Positions 11,866 through 22,180 of a DNA stretch of 64,000 nt are shown here, in pieces. Under the pieces are notes generated by a model. That model made no database searches, was not told where the DNA came from, and saw only the letters and a list, made by a program, of their open reading frames with translations. The stretch lies in assembly GCF_018294505.1 (NCBI RefSeq), contig NC_057808.1:352167494-352231493 (forward strand), given 5' to 3'. This DNA comes from Triticum aestivum (lineage: Eukaryota > Streptophyta > Magnoliopsida > Poales > Poaceae). The first letter of the stretch is position 1, and each line of letters opens with the position of its first letter. Position numbers and translations under genes: made by a program.

Positions 11866-12355
11866 TACTGTTTTTTTTAGCGAACAGTACATACACTGTT
11901 CATGTTTTTGAAATCTTAAAGTTGTATTTTTTTTGTAGCTTGCATGTCAATATATTTTCTCCTGAAAATCTGCACGCATGTGTATACATCCATATATCCA
12001 TGCAAATAAAAGTTCAGATTTTTTTGAAACTTAAAATGCAATTTTTGATTTTTTTTTCAAAAAACCAGGCTTCATGGAGCTCGATCACCAAAGGCTGCAG
12101 ACCGGAATGGGTGCTACTACGATGTAGGAAAGTGGATGTTTAGGGGGTTACTAGATGATAGCACAGTCACAACATAGACGCGGTCCCATTTTAGCCCCTT
12201 TTAGCGCCATTTTAGCATTTTCCCTTTGGATTGAGGTTTCTATCAGGGGAGACTAGTATAGTATCTCACTTTAGGTGAGATTAACGAGATCATGTTTTTA
12301 AAATACGAAATATGTTCAAAATAAATCCTTTAAACAATTGTAATACACATCAATG
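11866..12355. other. AT-rich low-copy DNA
   Basis: Homopolymer runs and no ORF of note. Nothing else recognised. Confidence 0.4.
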
Positions 12356-13042
12356 CACTACAAAAAAAAAGACACATCCGTGACATTTCGGGCTGAACGA
12401 GTTTTTTTCCTGTCATGCTTATGACACTTTTATGACGATAATTGTGACAAAACCAGGTATCATCATAGATGTGGTGGGGTCCTACTTCTATGACAAAAAA
12501 TCATGACAGAAAATAGGCTTTTCGTCATGGGCGGGCCGGAGACGCAGCTGCATGACATTCATTGGGCCGTCCATGACGGAAAAAACCGTGGTAGAAGCGA
12601 GGGCGAGGAAAATATAGGGGAGTTTCCGGTTACGGTGGGTGGTCGGGGGCCGAGCGATGCGCGTTTCTCTCGTACGTACACGCGTGTGTGCGAGGCGTTG
12701 GGCTCTAACTGAACCCGAGCGATTGCACTGCAGGCTACACGTTACTGAACCCGAGCGATCGATCAATCCCTTGCTGTTAACTGAACCCGAGTGATTCCTT
12801 CGCTACTGCTGCTAACTGAAGCTGATCAATGCTGCCTCTGGATGAACAGTGAGCGTTGTTGGGGAGTTTGGATGAACAGTTCCCGGTGGGGGTTGGATGA
12901 ACAGGAACCCGTGGTAGTAGAGGCCGTTGCCGCTGGATGAACAGTACCCCGATCGATCGAGCCGGTGGATGAACAGGGCCCCGTGGAGGGCTGGATGAAC
13001 AGGACCCCGTGGAGGGCTGGTTGAACAGTAGCCGGTGGAGGA
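12356..13042. mobile_element. Left end of CACTA element C
   Basis: It begins CACTACAAAAAAAAAGACAC and continues with 'catgacag/tatgaca'-type motifs common in Triticeae CACTA ends. From 12838 seven copies of a 'ggatgaacagNacccNgtggag' repeat follow. The array is cut at 13042 by retrotransposon A and resumes at 21370. The matching right terminus (expected to end GTAGTG) was not found, so the element is probably truncated. Whether the GC-rich modules to 24720 belong to it is uncertain. Confidence 0.7.
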
Positions 13043-14604
13043 TGATACGTCTCCAACGTATCTATAATTTTTGATTGCTCCATGCTATATTATATTCTGT
13101 TTTGGATGATTAATGGGCTTTATTATACACTTTTATATTATTTTTGCGACTAACCTATTAACCGGAGGCCCAGCCCAAATTGCTGTTTTTTGCCTATTTT
13201 AGTGTTTCACAGAAAAAGAATATCAAACGGAGTCCAAACGGAATGAAACCTTTGGGAACGTGATTTTTGGAACAAACGTGATCCAGAGGACTTGGAGTGG
13301 ACTTCAAGCAACAGACGAGGAAGCCACGTGGTAGGGGGGCGCGCCCTCCACCCTCGTGGGCCCCTCAGGGCTCCACCGACCTACTTCTTCCTCCTATATA
13401 TACCTACGTACTCCAAACTATCAGAAGCGACCACGAAAATCTAATTCCACCGCCGCAACCTTCTGTTCCCATGAGATCCCATCCTGGGGCCTTTTCCGGC
13501 GTCCTGCCGGAGGGCGCATCGATCACGGAGGGCTTCTACATCAACACCATAGCCTCTCCGATGATGTGTGAGTAGTTTACCTCAGACCTTCGGGTCCATA
13601 GTTATTAGCTAGATGGCTTCTTCTCTCTCTTTGGATCTCAGTACAAAGTTCTCCTCGATTCTCTTGGAGATCTATTTGATGCAACTCTTCTTTTTGCGGT
13701 GTGTTTGTCGAGATCCGATGAATTGTGGGTTTATGATCAAGATTATCTATGAACAATATTTGAATCTCCTCTGAATTCTTCTATGTATGATTGGTTATCT
13801 TTGCAAGTCTCTTCGAATTATCAGTTTGGTTTGGCCTACTAGATTGATCTTTCTTGCAATGAGAGAAGTGCTTAGCTCTGGGTTCAATCTTGCGGTGTCC
13901 TTTCCCAGTGACAGCAGGGGCAGCAAGGCACGTATTGTATTGTTGCCATCGAGGATAAAAAGATGGGGTTTATATCATATTTCATGAGTTTATCCCTCTA
14001 CATCATGTCATCTTGCTTAAAGTGTTACTCCGTTCTTATGAACTTAATACTCTAGATGCATGCTGGATAGCGGTCGATGTGTGGAGTAATAGTAGTAGAT
14101 GCAGAATCGTTTCGATCTACTTGTCACGGACGTGATGCCTATATACATGATCATACCTAGATATTCTCATAATTATGCACTTTTCTATCAATTGCTCGAT
14201 AGTAATTCGTTTACCCACCGTAATACTTATGCTATCTTGAGAGAAGCCACTAGTGAAACCTATGGCCCCCGGGTCTATTTTCCATCATATTAATCTCCCG
14301 TTATTTCCATTACTATTTACCTTGCTTTCTTTAGTTTTACTCTTTATCATACAAATACCAAAAATATTATCTTATCATCTCTATCAGATCTCACTCTCGT
14401 AAGTGACCGTGAAGGGATTGACAACACCTTTATCGCGTTGGTTGCGAGGTTCTTATTTGTTTGTGTAGGTGCGTGGGACTCGAGCGTAGTCTCCTACTGG
14501 ATTTATACCTTGGTTCTCAAAAACTGATGGAAATACTTACACTACTTTACTGCATCACCCTTTCCTCTTCAAGGGAAAACCAACGCAGTGCTTAAGAGGC
14601 AGCA
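13043..14604 (+). repeat. 5' LTR of retrotransposon A
   Basis: 1562 bp, TG...CA. It differs from the 3' copy by scattered substitutions and a ~19-bp indel near 20080 (extra 'tacccccctaggcgcgccc' in the 3' LTR). A TATA-like 'cctatatataccta' lies near 13393. Confidence 0.92.
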
Positions 14605-14615
14605 GGAAGGATTTC

Positions 14616-14633
14616 TGGTGCCGTTGCCGGGGA
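14616..14633 (+). other. Primer binding site, decayed copy 1
   Basis: TGGTGCCGTTGCCGGGGA, 11 nt after the LTR, is complementary to the 3' end of plant tRNA-Asp except for one base. A perfect second copy stands at 14685. Confidence 0.7.
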
Positions 14634-14684
14634 GGCTCACACCAAGTCAAGTCAAGATTTGATTTCCCGTCAACGAACCATTTC

Positions 14685-14702
14685 TGGCGCCGTTGCCGGG
14701 GA
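14685..14702 (+). other. Primer binding site, copy 2 (tRNA-Asp)
   Basis: TGGCGCCGTTGCCGGGGA is the standard tRNA-Asp primer sequence of Athila-like elements. It is 80 nt from the LTR end, farther than usual, and repeats the context 'atttctggYgccgttgccggggag' of copy 1. Confidence 0.7.
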
Positions 14703-14892
14703 GTCTACGCACAAGTCAAGACATACCAAGTACCCATCACAAACTCTTATCCCTCGCATTACATTATTTGCCATTTGCCTCTCGTTTTTCTCTCCCCCAC
14801 TTCACCCTTGCCGTTTTATTCGCCCTTTTTTCCGTTCGCCTCTTTTTCGCTTGCTCTTGTTTGCTCGTGTGTTAAATTGCTTGTTTGTCGCG

Positions 14893-16970
14893 ATGGCTCA
14901 AGATAACACTAAATTGTGTGAATTTACCAATAACAACAACAATGATATTCTTAGCACTCCGATTGCTCCTCTTACCGATGCTGAATCTTGTGAAATTAAT
15001 GCTGCTTTGCTGAATCTTGTCATGAAAGATCAATTCGCCAGCCTTCCTAGTGAAGATGCCGCTAACCTTCTAAATAGCTTTGTTGATTTGTGTGACATGC
15101 AAAAGAAGAAATATGTGGACAATGATATTGTTAAATTAAAGCTATTTCCATTTTCCCTTAGAGGTCGTGCTAAAACTTGGTTTTCGTCTTTGCCTAAAAA
15201 TAGTATTGATTCTTGGAGTAAGTGCAAGGATGCTTTTATCTCTAAGTATTTTCCATCCCGCTAAGATCATCTCTCTTAGAAACGATATTATGAATTTTAA
15301 GCAACTTAATCATGAACATGTTGCACTGGGAGAGAATTAAATTAATGATACGCAATTGGCCTACTCATGGTTTGAATTTGTGGATGATTATACAAAAAAA
15401 TTATGCCGGATTGAATTTTGCTTCTAGAAATATTTTAGATTCGGCCGCGGGAGGCACTTTTATGGAAATCACCTTAGGATAAGCCACTAAACTCCTAGAT
15501 AATATTATGGTTAATTATTCCCAATGGCACACCGAAAGATCTAGTAGTAAAAAGGTGCATGCGATAGAAGAAATTAATGTTTTGAGTGGAAAGATGGATG
15601 GACTTATGAAATTGTTTACTAATAAGAGTGTCTCTTCTGATCCTAATGATATGCCTTTGTCTACTTTGATTGAGAATAATAATGAATCTATGGATGTGAA
15701 TTTTTTTGGTAGGAATAATTTTGGTAACAACGCGTATAGAGGAAACTTTAATCCTAGGCCGTTCCCTAGTAATTCCTCTAATAATTATGATAATTCCTAC
15801 AACAATTCTTATGGAAATTTTAATAAGATTCCCTCTGATTTTGAGACTAGTGTTAAAGAGTTTAATAATTCGCAAAATAATTTCAATACTTTGCTTGAAG
15901 AAAAATTGCTTAAAGTTGACGAATTGGCTAGGAACGTGGATAGAATTTCTCTTGATGTTGATTCTTTGAAACTTAGATCTATTCCACCTAAGCATGATAT
16001 CAATGAGTCTCTCAAAGCTATGAGAATTTCCATTGATGAATGCAAAGAAAGAACCGCTAGGATGCGTGCTAAGAAAGATTTCTTTGTAAAAGCGTGTTCT
16101 TCTATTTTTTATGAGAATAAAGAAGAAGATCTAAAAGTTATTGACGTGTCCCCTATTAAATCTTTGTTTAGCAATATGAATCTTGATAATGATGGGACTG
16201 GAGATGAGTCAACTTTAGTTAAAAGGCGTCCCAAAAATTCAGAGTTTTTAGATCTTGATGCAAAATTTGGTAAAAGTGGGATTGAAGAGGTCAAAACTTT
16301 AGATATCAATGAACCCACTATCATGGATTTCAAGGAAATTAATTATGATAATTGCTCTTTGATAGATTGTATTTCCTTGTTGCAATCCTAGCTAAATTCT
16401 CCTCATGCTTATAGTCAAAATAAAGCTTTTACTAAACATATCGTTGATGCTTTGATGCAATCTTATGAAGAAAAACTTGAGTTGGAAGTTTCTATCCCTA
16501 GAAAACATTATGATGAATGGGAACCTACTATTAAAATTAAAATTAAAGATCATGAATGCTATGCTTTGTGTGATTTAGGTGCTAGTGTTTCCACGATTCC
16601 AAAAACATTGTGTGATTTGTTAGGTTTCCGCGAATTTGATGATTGTTCTCTAAACTTACACCTTGCGGATTCTACCATTAAGAAACCTATGGAAAGAATT
16701 AATGATGTTCTTATTGTTGCAAATAGGAACTATGTGCCCGTAGATTTTATTGTTCTCGATATAGATTGAAATCCTTCATGTCCTATTATTCTTGGTAAAC
16801 CTTTCCGTAGAACGATTGGTGCAATTATTGAAATGAAGGAAGGGAATATTAGATTTCAATTTCCATTAAGGAAAGGCATGTAACACTTTCCTAGAAAGAA
16901 GATTAAATTACCTTATGAATCTATTACGAGAGCCACTTATGGATTGCCTACTAAAGATGGCAATACCTAG
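14893..16970 (+). pseudogene. gag: Athila-like gag-protease remnant
   Basis: The start is ATG 14893 (MAQDNTKLCEF). A retrotransposon gag core lies at residues 75-124 (FSLRGRAKTWFSSLPKNS, FISKYFPSR) and then meets a stop at 15262. Coding similarity continues out of frame near 15265-15480 (IISLRND, MIRNWPTHGLNLW) and in the open frame 15507-16391, which has an asparagine-rich linker. After another stop at 16389 it continues as a protease-like domain (CDLGASVSTIPKTLCDLLGF near 16560) with a final conserved PIILGKPF block and a stop near 16880. The tail reads to TAG at 16968-16970. D-L-G-A replaces the usual D-T/S-G of retroviral-type proteases, as is common in Athila relatives. At least three stops and one frameshift disable it. 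Confidence 0.82.
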
Positions 16971-17693
16971 ATCTATCCTCGCTTTTATGCCTAGCTAGGG
17001 GCGTTAAACGATAGCGCTTGTTGGGAGGCAACCCAATTTTATTTTTAGTTTTTAATTTTTTGCTTCTGTTTAGGAATAAATCTTTGAGCTAGCCTCTGGT
17101 TAGATTTATTTTTATGTTATAATTAGTGTTTGTGCCAAGTTAAACCTATAGGATCTTCTTGGATGATAGTTATTTGATCTTGCTGAAAATTCCAGAAACT
17201 TTCTGTTCAAAAAAACAATTGTTAAAAATCACCAGAACATGATAAAATACTGATTCCAATTGCATTAGATCAATAAACAAATTATCTAGGTCGTCCTATT
17301 TTGGAGATTTTTCTGAGTTCCAGAAGTTTGCGTTAGTTACAGATTATTACAGACTGTTCTGTTTTTGACAGATTCTGTTTTTCGTGTGTTGTTTGCTTAT
17401 TTTGATGACTCTATGGCTAGTAAAAGAGTTTATAAACCATAGAGAAGTTGGAATACAGTAGGTTTAACACCAGTATAAATAAACAATGAGTTCAATACAG
17501 TATCTTGAAGTGGTGTTTTGTTTTCTTTAGCTAACGGAGCTCACGAGATTTTCTATTAAGTTTTGTGTTGTGAAGTTTTCATGTTTTGGGTAAGGATTTG
17601 ATGGATTATGGAACAAGGAGTGGCAAAAGCCTAATCTTGGGGATGCCCAAGGCACCCCAAGGTAAATCTAAGGACACCAAAAATCCAAAGCTT

Positions 17694-17717
17694 GGGGATG
17701 CCCCGGAAGGCATCCCC
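17694..17717 (+). other. Conserved 9-bp hairpin (element A)
   Basis: GGGGATGCC-ccggaa-GGCATCCCC forms a perfect 9-bp stem. The left arm is part of AAGCTTGGGGATGC, the same sequence as the polypurine tract at 19771-19788. Copies occur in element B at 57775 and 58509. Confidence 0.8.
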
Positions 17718-19770
17718 TCTTTCGTCTTCGTCCATCGGTAACTTTACTTGGAGCTATATTTTTATTCACCACATGATATGTGTTTTGCTTGGAGCGTATT
17801 GTATGATTTGAGTCCTTGATTTTTAGTTAACCACAATCATCCTTGCTGTACACACCTTTTGAGAGAGACACACATGATTCGGAATTTATTTGAATACTCT
17901 ATGTGCTTCACTTATATCTTTTGAGCTATATAGTTTTTGCTCTAGTGCTTCACTTATATCTTTTAGAGCACGGTGGTGGTTTTGTTTTATAGAAACTATT
18001 GTTCTCTCATGCTTCACTTATATCATTTCGAGAGTCCTACAAAACAACATGGTAATTTGCTTAAATTGAGAAATTAGTCCTATGATAGGCATCCAAGATT
18101 AGTAAAAACTTTCTTATAAGTGCGTTGAATACTAAGAAAAGTTTGATGCTTGATGATTGTTTTGAGATATGGAGGTAGTGATATTAAAGTTGTGCTAGTT
18201 GAGTAGTCGTGAATTTGAGAAATACTTGCGTTGAAGTTTGCAAGTCCTGTGGCATGCACGTATGGTAAACGTTGTGTAACAAATTTGAAACATGAGGTGT
18301 TCTTTGATTGTCCTCCTTATGAGTGGCTGTCGGGGACGAGCGATGGTCTTTTCCTACCAATCTATCCCCCTAGGAGCATGCACGTAGTGCTTGGTTTTTG
18401 ATGAATTGTAGATTTTTGCAATAAGTATGTGAGTTCTTTATGACTAATGTTGAGTCCATGGATTATACGCACTCTCAACCTTCCATCATTGCTAGCCTCT
18501 TCGGTACCGTGCATTGCCCTTTCTCACCTTGAGAGTTGGTGCAAACTTCGCCGGTGCATCCAAACCTCGTGATACGATACGCTCTATCACACATAAACCT
18601 CCTTATATCCTCCTCAAAATAGCCACCATACCTACCTATTATGGCATTTCCATAGCCATTTCGAGATATATTGCCATACAACTTTCCATCGTTCCGTTTA
18701 TCATGACACGTTTCATCATTGTCATATTTCCTTGCATGATCATGTAGTTGACATCGTATTTGTGGCAAATCCACCATTCATAATTTTTCATACATGTCAC
18801 TCTTGATTCATTGCCCATCCCGGTACATCGCCGGAGGCATTCATATAGAGTCATACTTTGTTCTAGTATCGAGTTGTAATCATTGAGTTGTAAATAAATA
18901 GAAGTGTGATGATCATCATTCATAGAGCATTCTCCCAAAAAAAGGAAGAGAAAGGCCAAATAAAAAAAGAAAGGCCCAAAAAAAGAAGAATAAAAAGGGG
19001 GAATGTTACTATCCTTTTTCCATACTTGTGCTTCAAAGTAGCACCATGGTCTTTATGATAGAGAGTCTCTTGTTTTGTCACTTTCATATACTAGTGGGAA
19101 TTTTTCATTATAGAACTTGGCTTGTATATTCCAACAATGGGCTTCCTCAAATGCCCTAGGTCTTCGTGAGCAAGCAAGTTGGATGCACACCCACTTAGTT
19201 TCTTTTGTTGAGCTTGCATGCATTTATAGCTCTAGTGCATCCGTTGCATGGCAATCCCTACTCCTTGCATTGACATCAATCGATGGGCATCTCCCTAGCT
19301 TGTTGATTAGCCGCGTCAATGTGAGATTTTCTCCTTTTTTGTCTTCTCCACATAACCCCCATCATCATACTCTATTCCACCCATAGTGCTATATCCATGG
19401 CTCACGCTCATATATTGCGTGAAAGTTGAAATTTTTTTAAGATTACTAAAGTATGAAACAATTGCTTGGCTTGTCATCGGGGTTGTGCATGATGAGAACA
19501 TTCTTGTGTGACGAAAATGGAGCATGAACAAACTATATCATTTTGTAGGGATGAACTTTCTTTGGCCATGTTATTTTGAGAAGACATAATTGCTTAGTTA
19601 GTATGCTTGAAGTATGATTACTTTTATGTCAATATTAAACTTTTATCTTGAATCTTTCGGATCTGGATATTCATACCACAAATAAGAGAATTACATTGAA
19701 AATTATGCTAAGTAGCATTCCACATCAAAAATTCTCTTTTTATCATTTACCTACTCGAGGACGAGCAGAA

Positions 19771-19788
19771 ATTAAGCTTGGGGATGCT
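19771..19788 (+). other. Polypurine tract of retrotransposon A
   Basis: attaagcttggggatgct lies directly against the 3' LTR start at 19789. Confidence 0.75.
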
Positions 19789-21369
19789 TGATACGTCTCC
19801 AACGTATCTATATTTTTTGATTGTTCAATGCTATATTATATTCTGTTTTGGATGATTAATGGGCTTTATTATACACTTTTATATTATTTTTGGTACTAAC
19901 CTATTAACCGGAGGCCCAGCCCAAATTGCTGTTTTTTGGCCTATTTCAGTGTTTCGCAGAAAAAGAATATCAAACGGAGTCCAAACGGAATGAAACCTTC
20001 GGGAACGTGATTTTCGGAAAAAACGTGATCCAAAGGACTTGGAGTGGACGTCAAGCAATAGACGAGGAAGCCACGAGGTAGGGGGCGCGCCTACCCCCCT
20101 AGGCGCGCCCTCCACCCTCGTGGGCCCCTCGTGGCTCCACCGACCTACTTCTTCCACCTATATATACCTACGTACCCCCAAACCATCAGAAGCGACCACG
20201 AAAACCTAATTCCACCGCCGCAACCTTCTGTATCCATGAGATCCTATCTTTGGGCCTTTTCCGGCGTCCTGCCGGAGGGGGCATCGATCACGGAGGGCTT
20301 CTACATCAACACCATAGCCTCTCCGATGATGTGTGAGTGGTTTACCTCAGACCTTCGGGTCCATAGTTATTAGCTAGATGGCTTCTTCTCTCTCTTTGGA
20401 TCTCAATACAAAGTTCTCCTCGATTCTCTTGGAGATCTATTTGATGTAACTCTTCTTTTTGCGGTGTGTTTGCCGAGATCCGATGAATTGTGGGTTTATG
20501 ATCAAGATTATCTATGAACAATATTTGAATCTCCTCTGAATTCTTTTATGTATGATTGGTTATCTTTGCAAGTCTCTTCGAATTATCAGTTTGGTTTGGC
20601 CTACTAGATTGATCTTTCTTGCAATGGGAGAAGTGCTTAGCTTTGGGTTCAATCTTGCGGTGTCCTTTCCCAGTGACAGCAGGGGCAGCAAGGCACGTAT
20701 TGTATTGTTGCCATCGAGGATAAAAAGATGGGGTTTATATCATATTGCATGAGTTTATCCCTCTACATCATGTCATCTTGCTTAAAGCGTTACTCCGTTC
20801 TTATGAACTTAATACTCTAGATGCATGCTGGATAGCGGTCGATGTGTGGAGTAATAGTAGTAGATGCAGAATCGTTTCGGTCTACTTGTCACGGACATGA
20901 TGCCTATATACATGATCATACCTAGATATTCTCATAATTATGCACTTTCCTATCAATTGCTCGACAGTAATTCGTTTACCCACCGTAATACTTATGCTAT
21001 CTTGAGAGAAGCCACTAGTGAAACCTATGGCCCCCGGGTCTATTTTCCATCATATTAATCTCCCGTTATTTCCATTACTATTTACCTTGCTTTCTTTACT
21101 TTTACTCCTTATCGTAAAAATACCAAAAATATTATCTTATAATCTCTATCAGATCTCACTCTCGTAAGTGACCGTGAAGGGATTGACAACCCCTTTATCG
21201 CGTTGGTTGCGAGGTTCTTATTTGTTTGTGTAGGTGCGTGGGACTCGAGCGTAGTCTCCTACTGGATTGATACCTTGGTTCTCAAAAACTAAGGGAAATA
21301 CTTACGCTACTTTACTGCATCACCCTTTCCTCCTCAAGGGAAAACCAACGCAGTGCTCAAGAGGTAGCA
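19789..21369 (+). repeat. 3' LTR of retrotransposon A
   Basis: 1581 bp, TGATACGTCTCC to GAGGTAGCA, followed by the target duplication gagga. A few percent divergence from the 5' LTR by eye. Confidence 0.92.
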
Positions 21370-22093
21370 GAGGACTAGTTGAACAGTAGCCGGTGGAGGG
21401 CTGGATGAACAGTAGCCCGTGGAGGGGTGGTTGAACAGGACCCCGTGGAGAGGGCTGGTTGAACAGTAGCCGGTGGAGGAGCACGCGGTGGAGGTTGGAT
21501 GAATAGGAGCCCGTGGATGAACAGTCGTAGGTGGAGGCTGGAGGAGGTCGACAGTGGATGAACAGGAGACCGTGGAGGCAGTCGACGGTGGATGAACAGT
21601 AGCCTGTGGAGGCAGTCGACGATGGAGATGAACAGTATCCCGTGGAGTCCCATTTTGCGGTACGCCACACCCCTCCCGATGAACAGGACCCCCGTTTCGA
21701 CTGTAGCGCTCCAACACAAGTCCGTTTCCTCCGTTTTGCGGTATGGCACACCCCTCCCGATCAATAGGACCCCGTTTCGACCGTAGGAGGTCCGTTTCCT
21801 CTGTTTTGCAGTACGCCAGACCCCTCCTGATGAACAGGATCCTGTTTCGACCATAGCCGGTCGAACACATGGCCGTTTCCTCCGTTCTGCGATATGCCAG
21901 ACCTCGTTTCCATCGCCTGTTCCATCCAAGCCGGTTGGCTCCCGATGAACACGACGTATTCTGACCCAGTCGGTTGCCTCCCGATGAACATGACGCTGTT
22001 TCTCCGTTCCGACCCAGCCGGTTCACTGCCCGATGAATAGGACGCTGTTGCTGCCGTCCGTTCCCTCTCCATGTACACAAGCCTTGGCCGTCC

Positions 22094-22094
<1 letters not shown>
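21370..22094. repeat. CACTA C subterminal repeats, right of insertion
   Basis: About nine further 'tgaacagtagccNgtggagg' units (21375-21650) continue the array cut at 13042. They are followed by a second repeat class with a period of roughly 85-100 bp ('cgttttgcggtaNgccacacccctcccgatgaacaggacc') to about 22080. CACTA elements normally carry such arrays near both ends as transposase binding sites. This role is inferred from the family. Confidence 0.75.

Positions 22095-22175
<81 letters not shown>
22095..22175. repeat. (TA)40 microsatellite
   Basis: 81 bp of uninterrupted TA. It creates meaningless Tyr-Ile ORFs on both strands. Confidence 0.98.

Positions 22176-22180
<5 letters not shown>

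Larger units (their letters stand above)
16971..19788 (+). other. Long noncoding 3' module of retrotransposon A
   Basis: 2.8 kb with no conserved reading frame, yet clearly homologous to 57052-60712 of retrotransposon B. Shared blocks include 'gcgcttNttgggaggcaNcccaatttt' just after the gene, 'acagactgttctgtttttgacag', 'catagagaagttggaatacag', the hairpin at 17694 and a 234-bp block at 18514-18747. It stands where pol would be in an autonomous Athila element. Replication or packaging signals are a plausible but unproven role. Confidence 0.75.
13043..21369 (+). mobile_element. LTR retrotransposon A (non-autonomous, Athila-like Gypsy)
   Basis: An 8.3 kb element bounded by the perfect 5-bp duplication gagga (13038-13042 and 21370-21374). 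LTRs are 13043-14604 and 19789-21369, both TGATACGTCTCC to AGCA. tRNA-Asp type primer sites follow the 5' LTR and a polypurine tract AAGCTTGGGGATGC precedes the 3' LTR. Only a gag-protease remnant is coded. No RT, RNase H or integrase motif is seen in the 2.8 kb between the gene and the 3' LTR. It inserted into the tgaacag array of CACTA C. Confidence 0.93.

Noticed and set aside
12058..12080. miR166-like 'ccaggcttca' sequence
   Set aside because: Only ten bases match and no complementary arm lies nearby to form a precursor.
18475..18777. Antisense ORF (about 100 codons) matched by a similar one at 59326-59622, as a possible antisense retrotransposon gene
   Set aside because: Differences between the two copies are spread evenly over codon positions in both strands' frames, the plus-strand version starts with TTG, and no domain is visible. 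Treated as conserved noncoding DNA.
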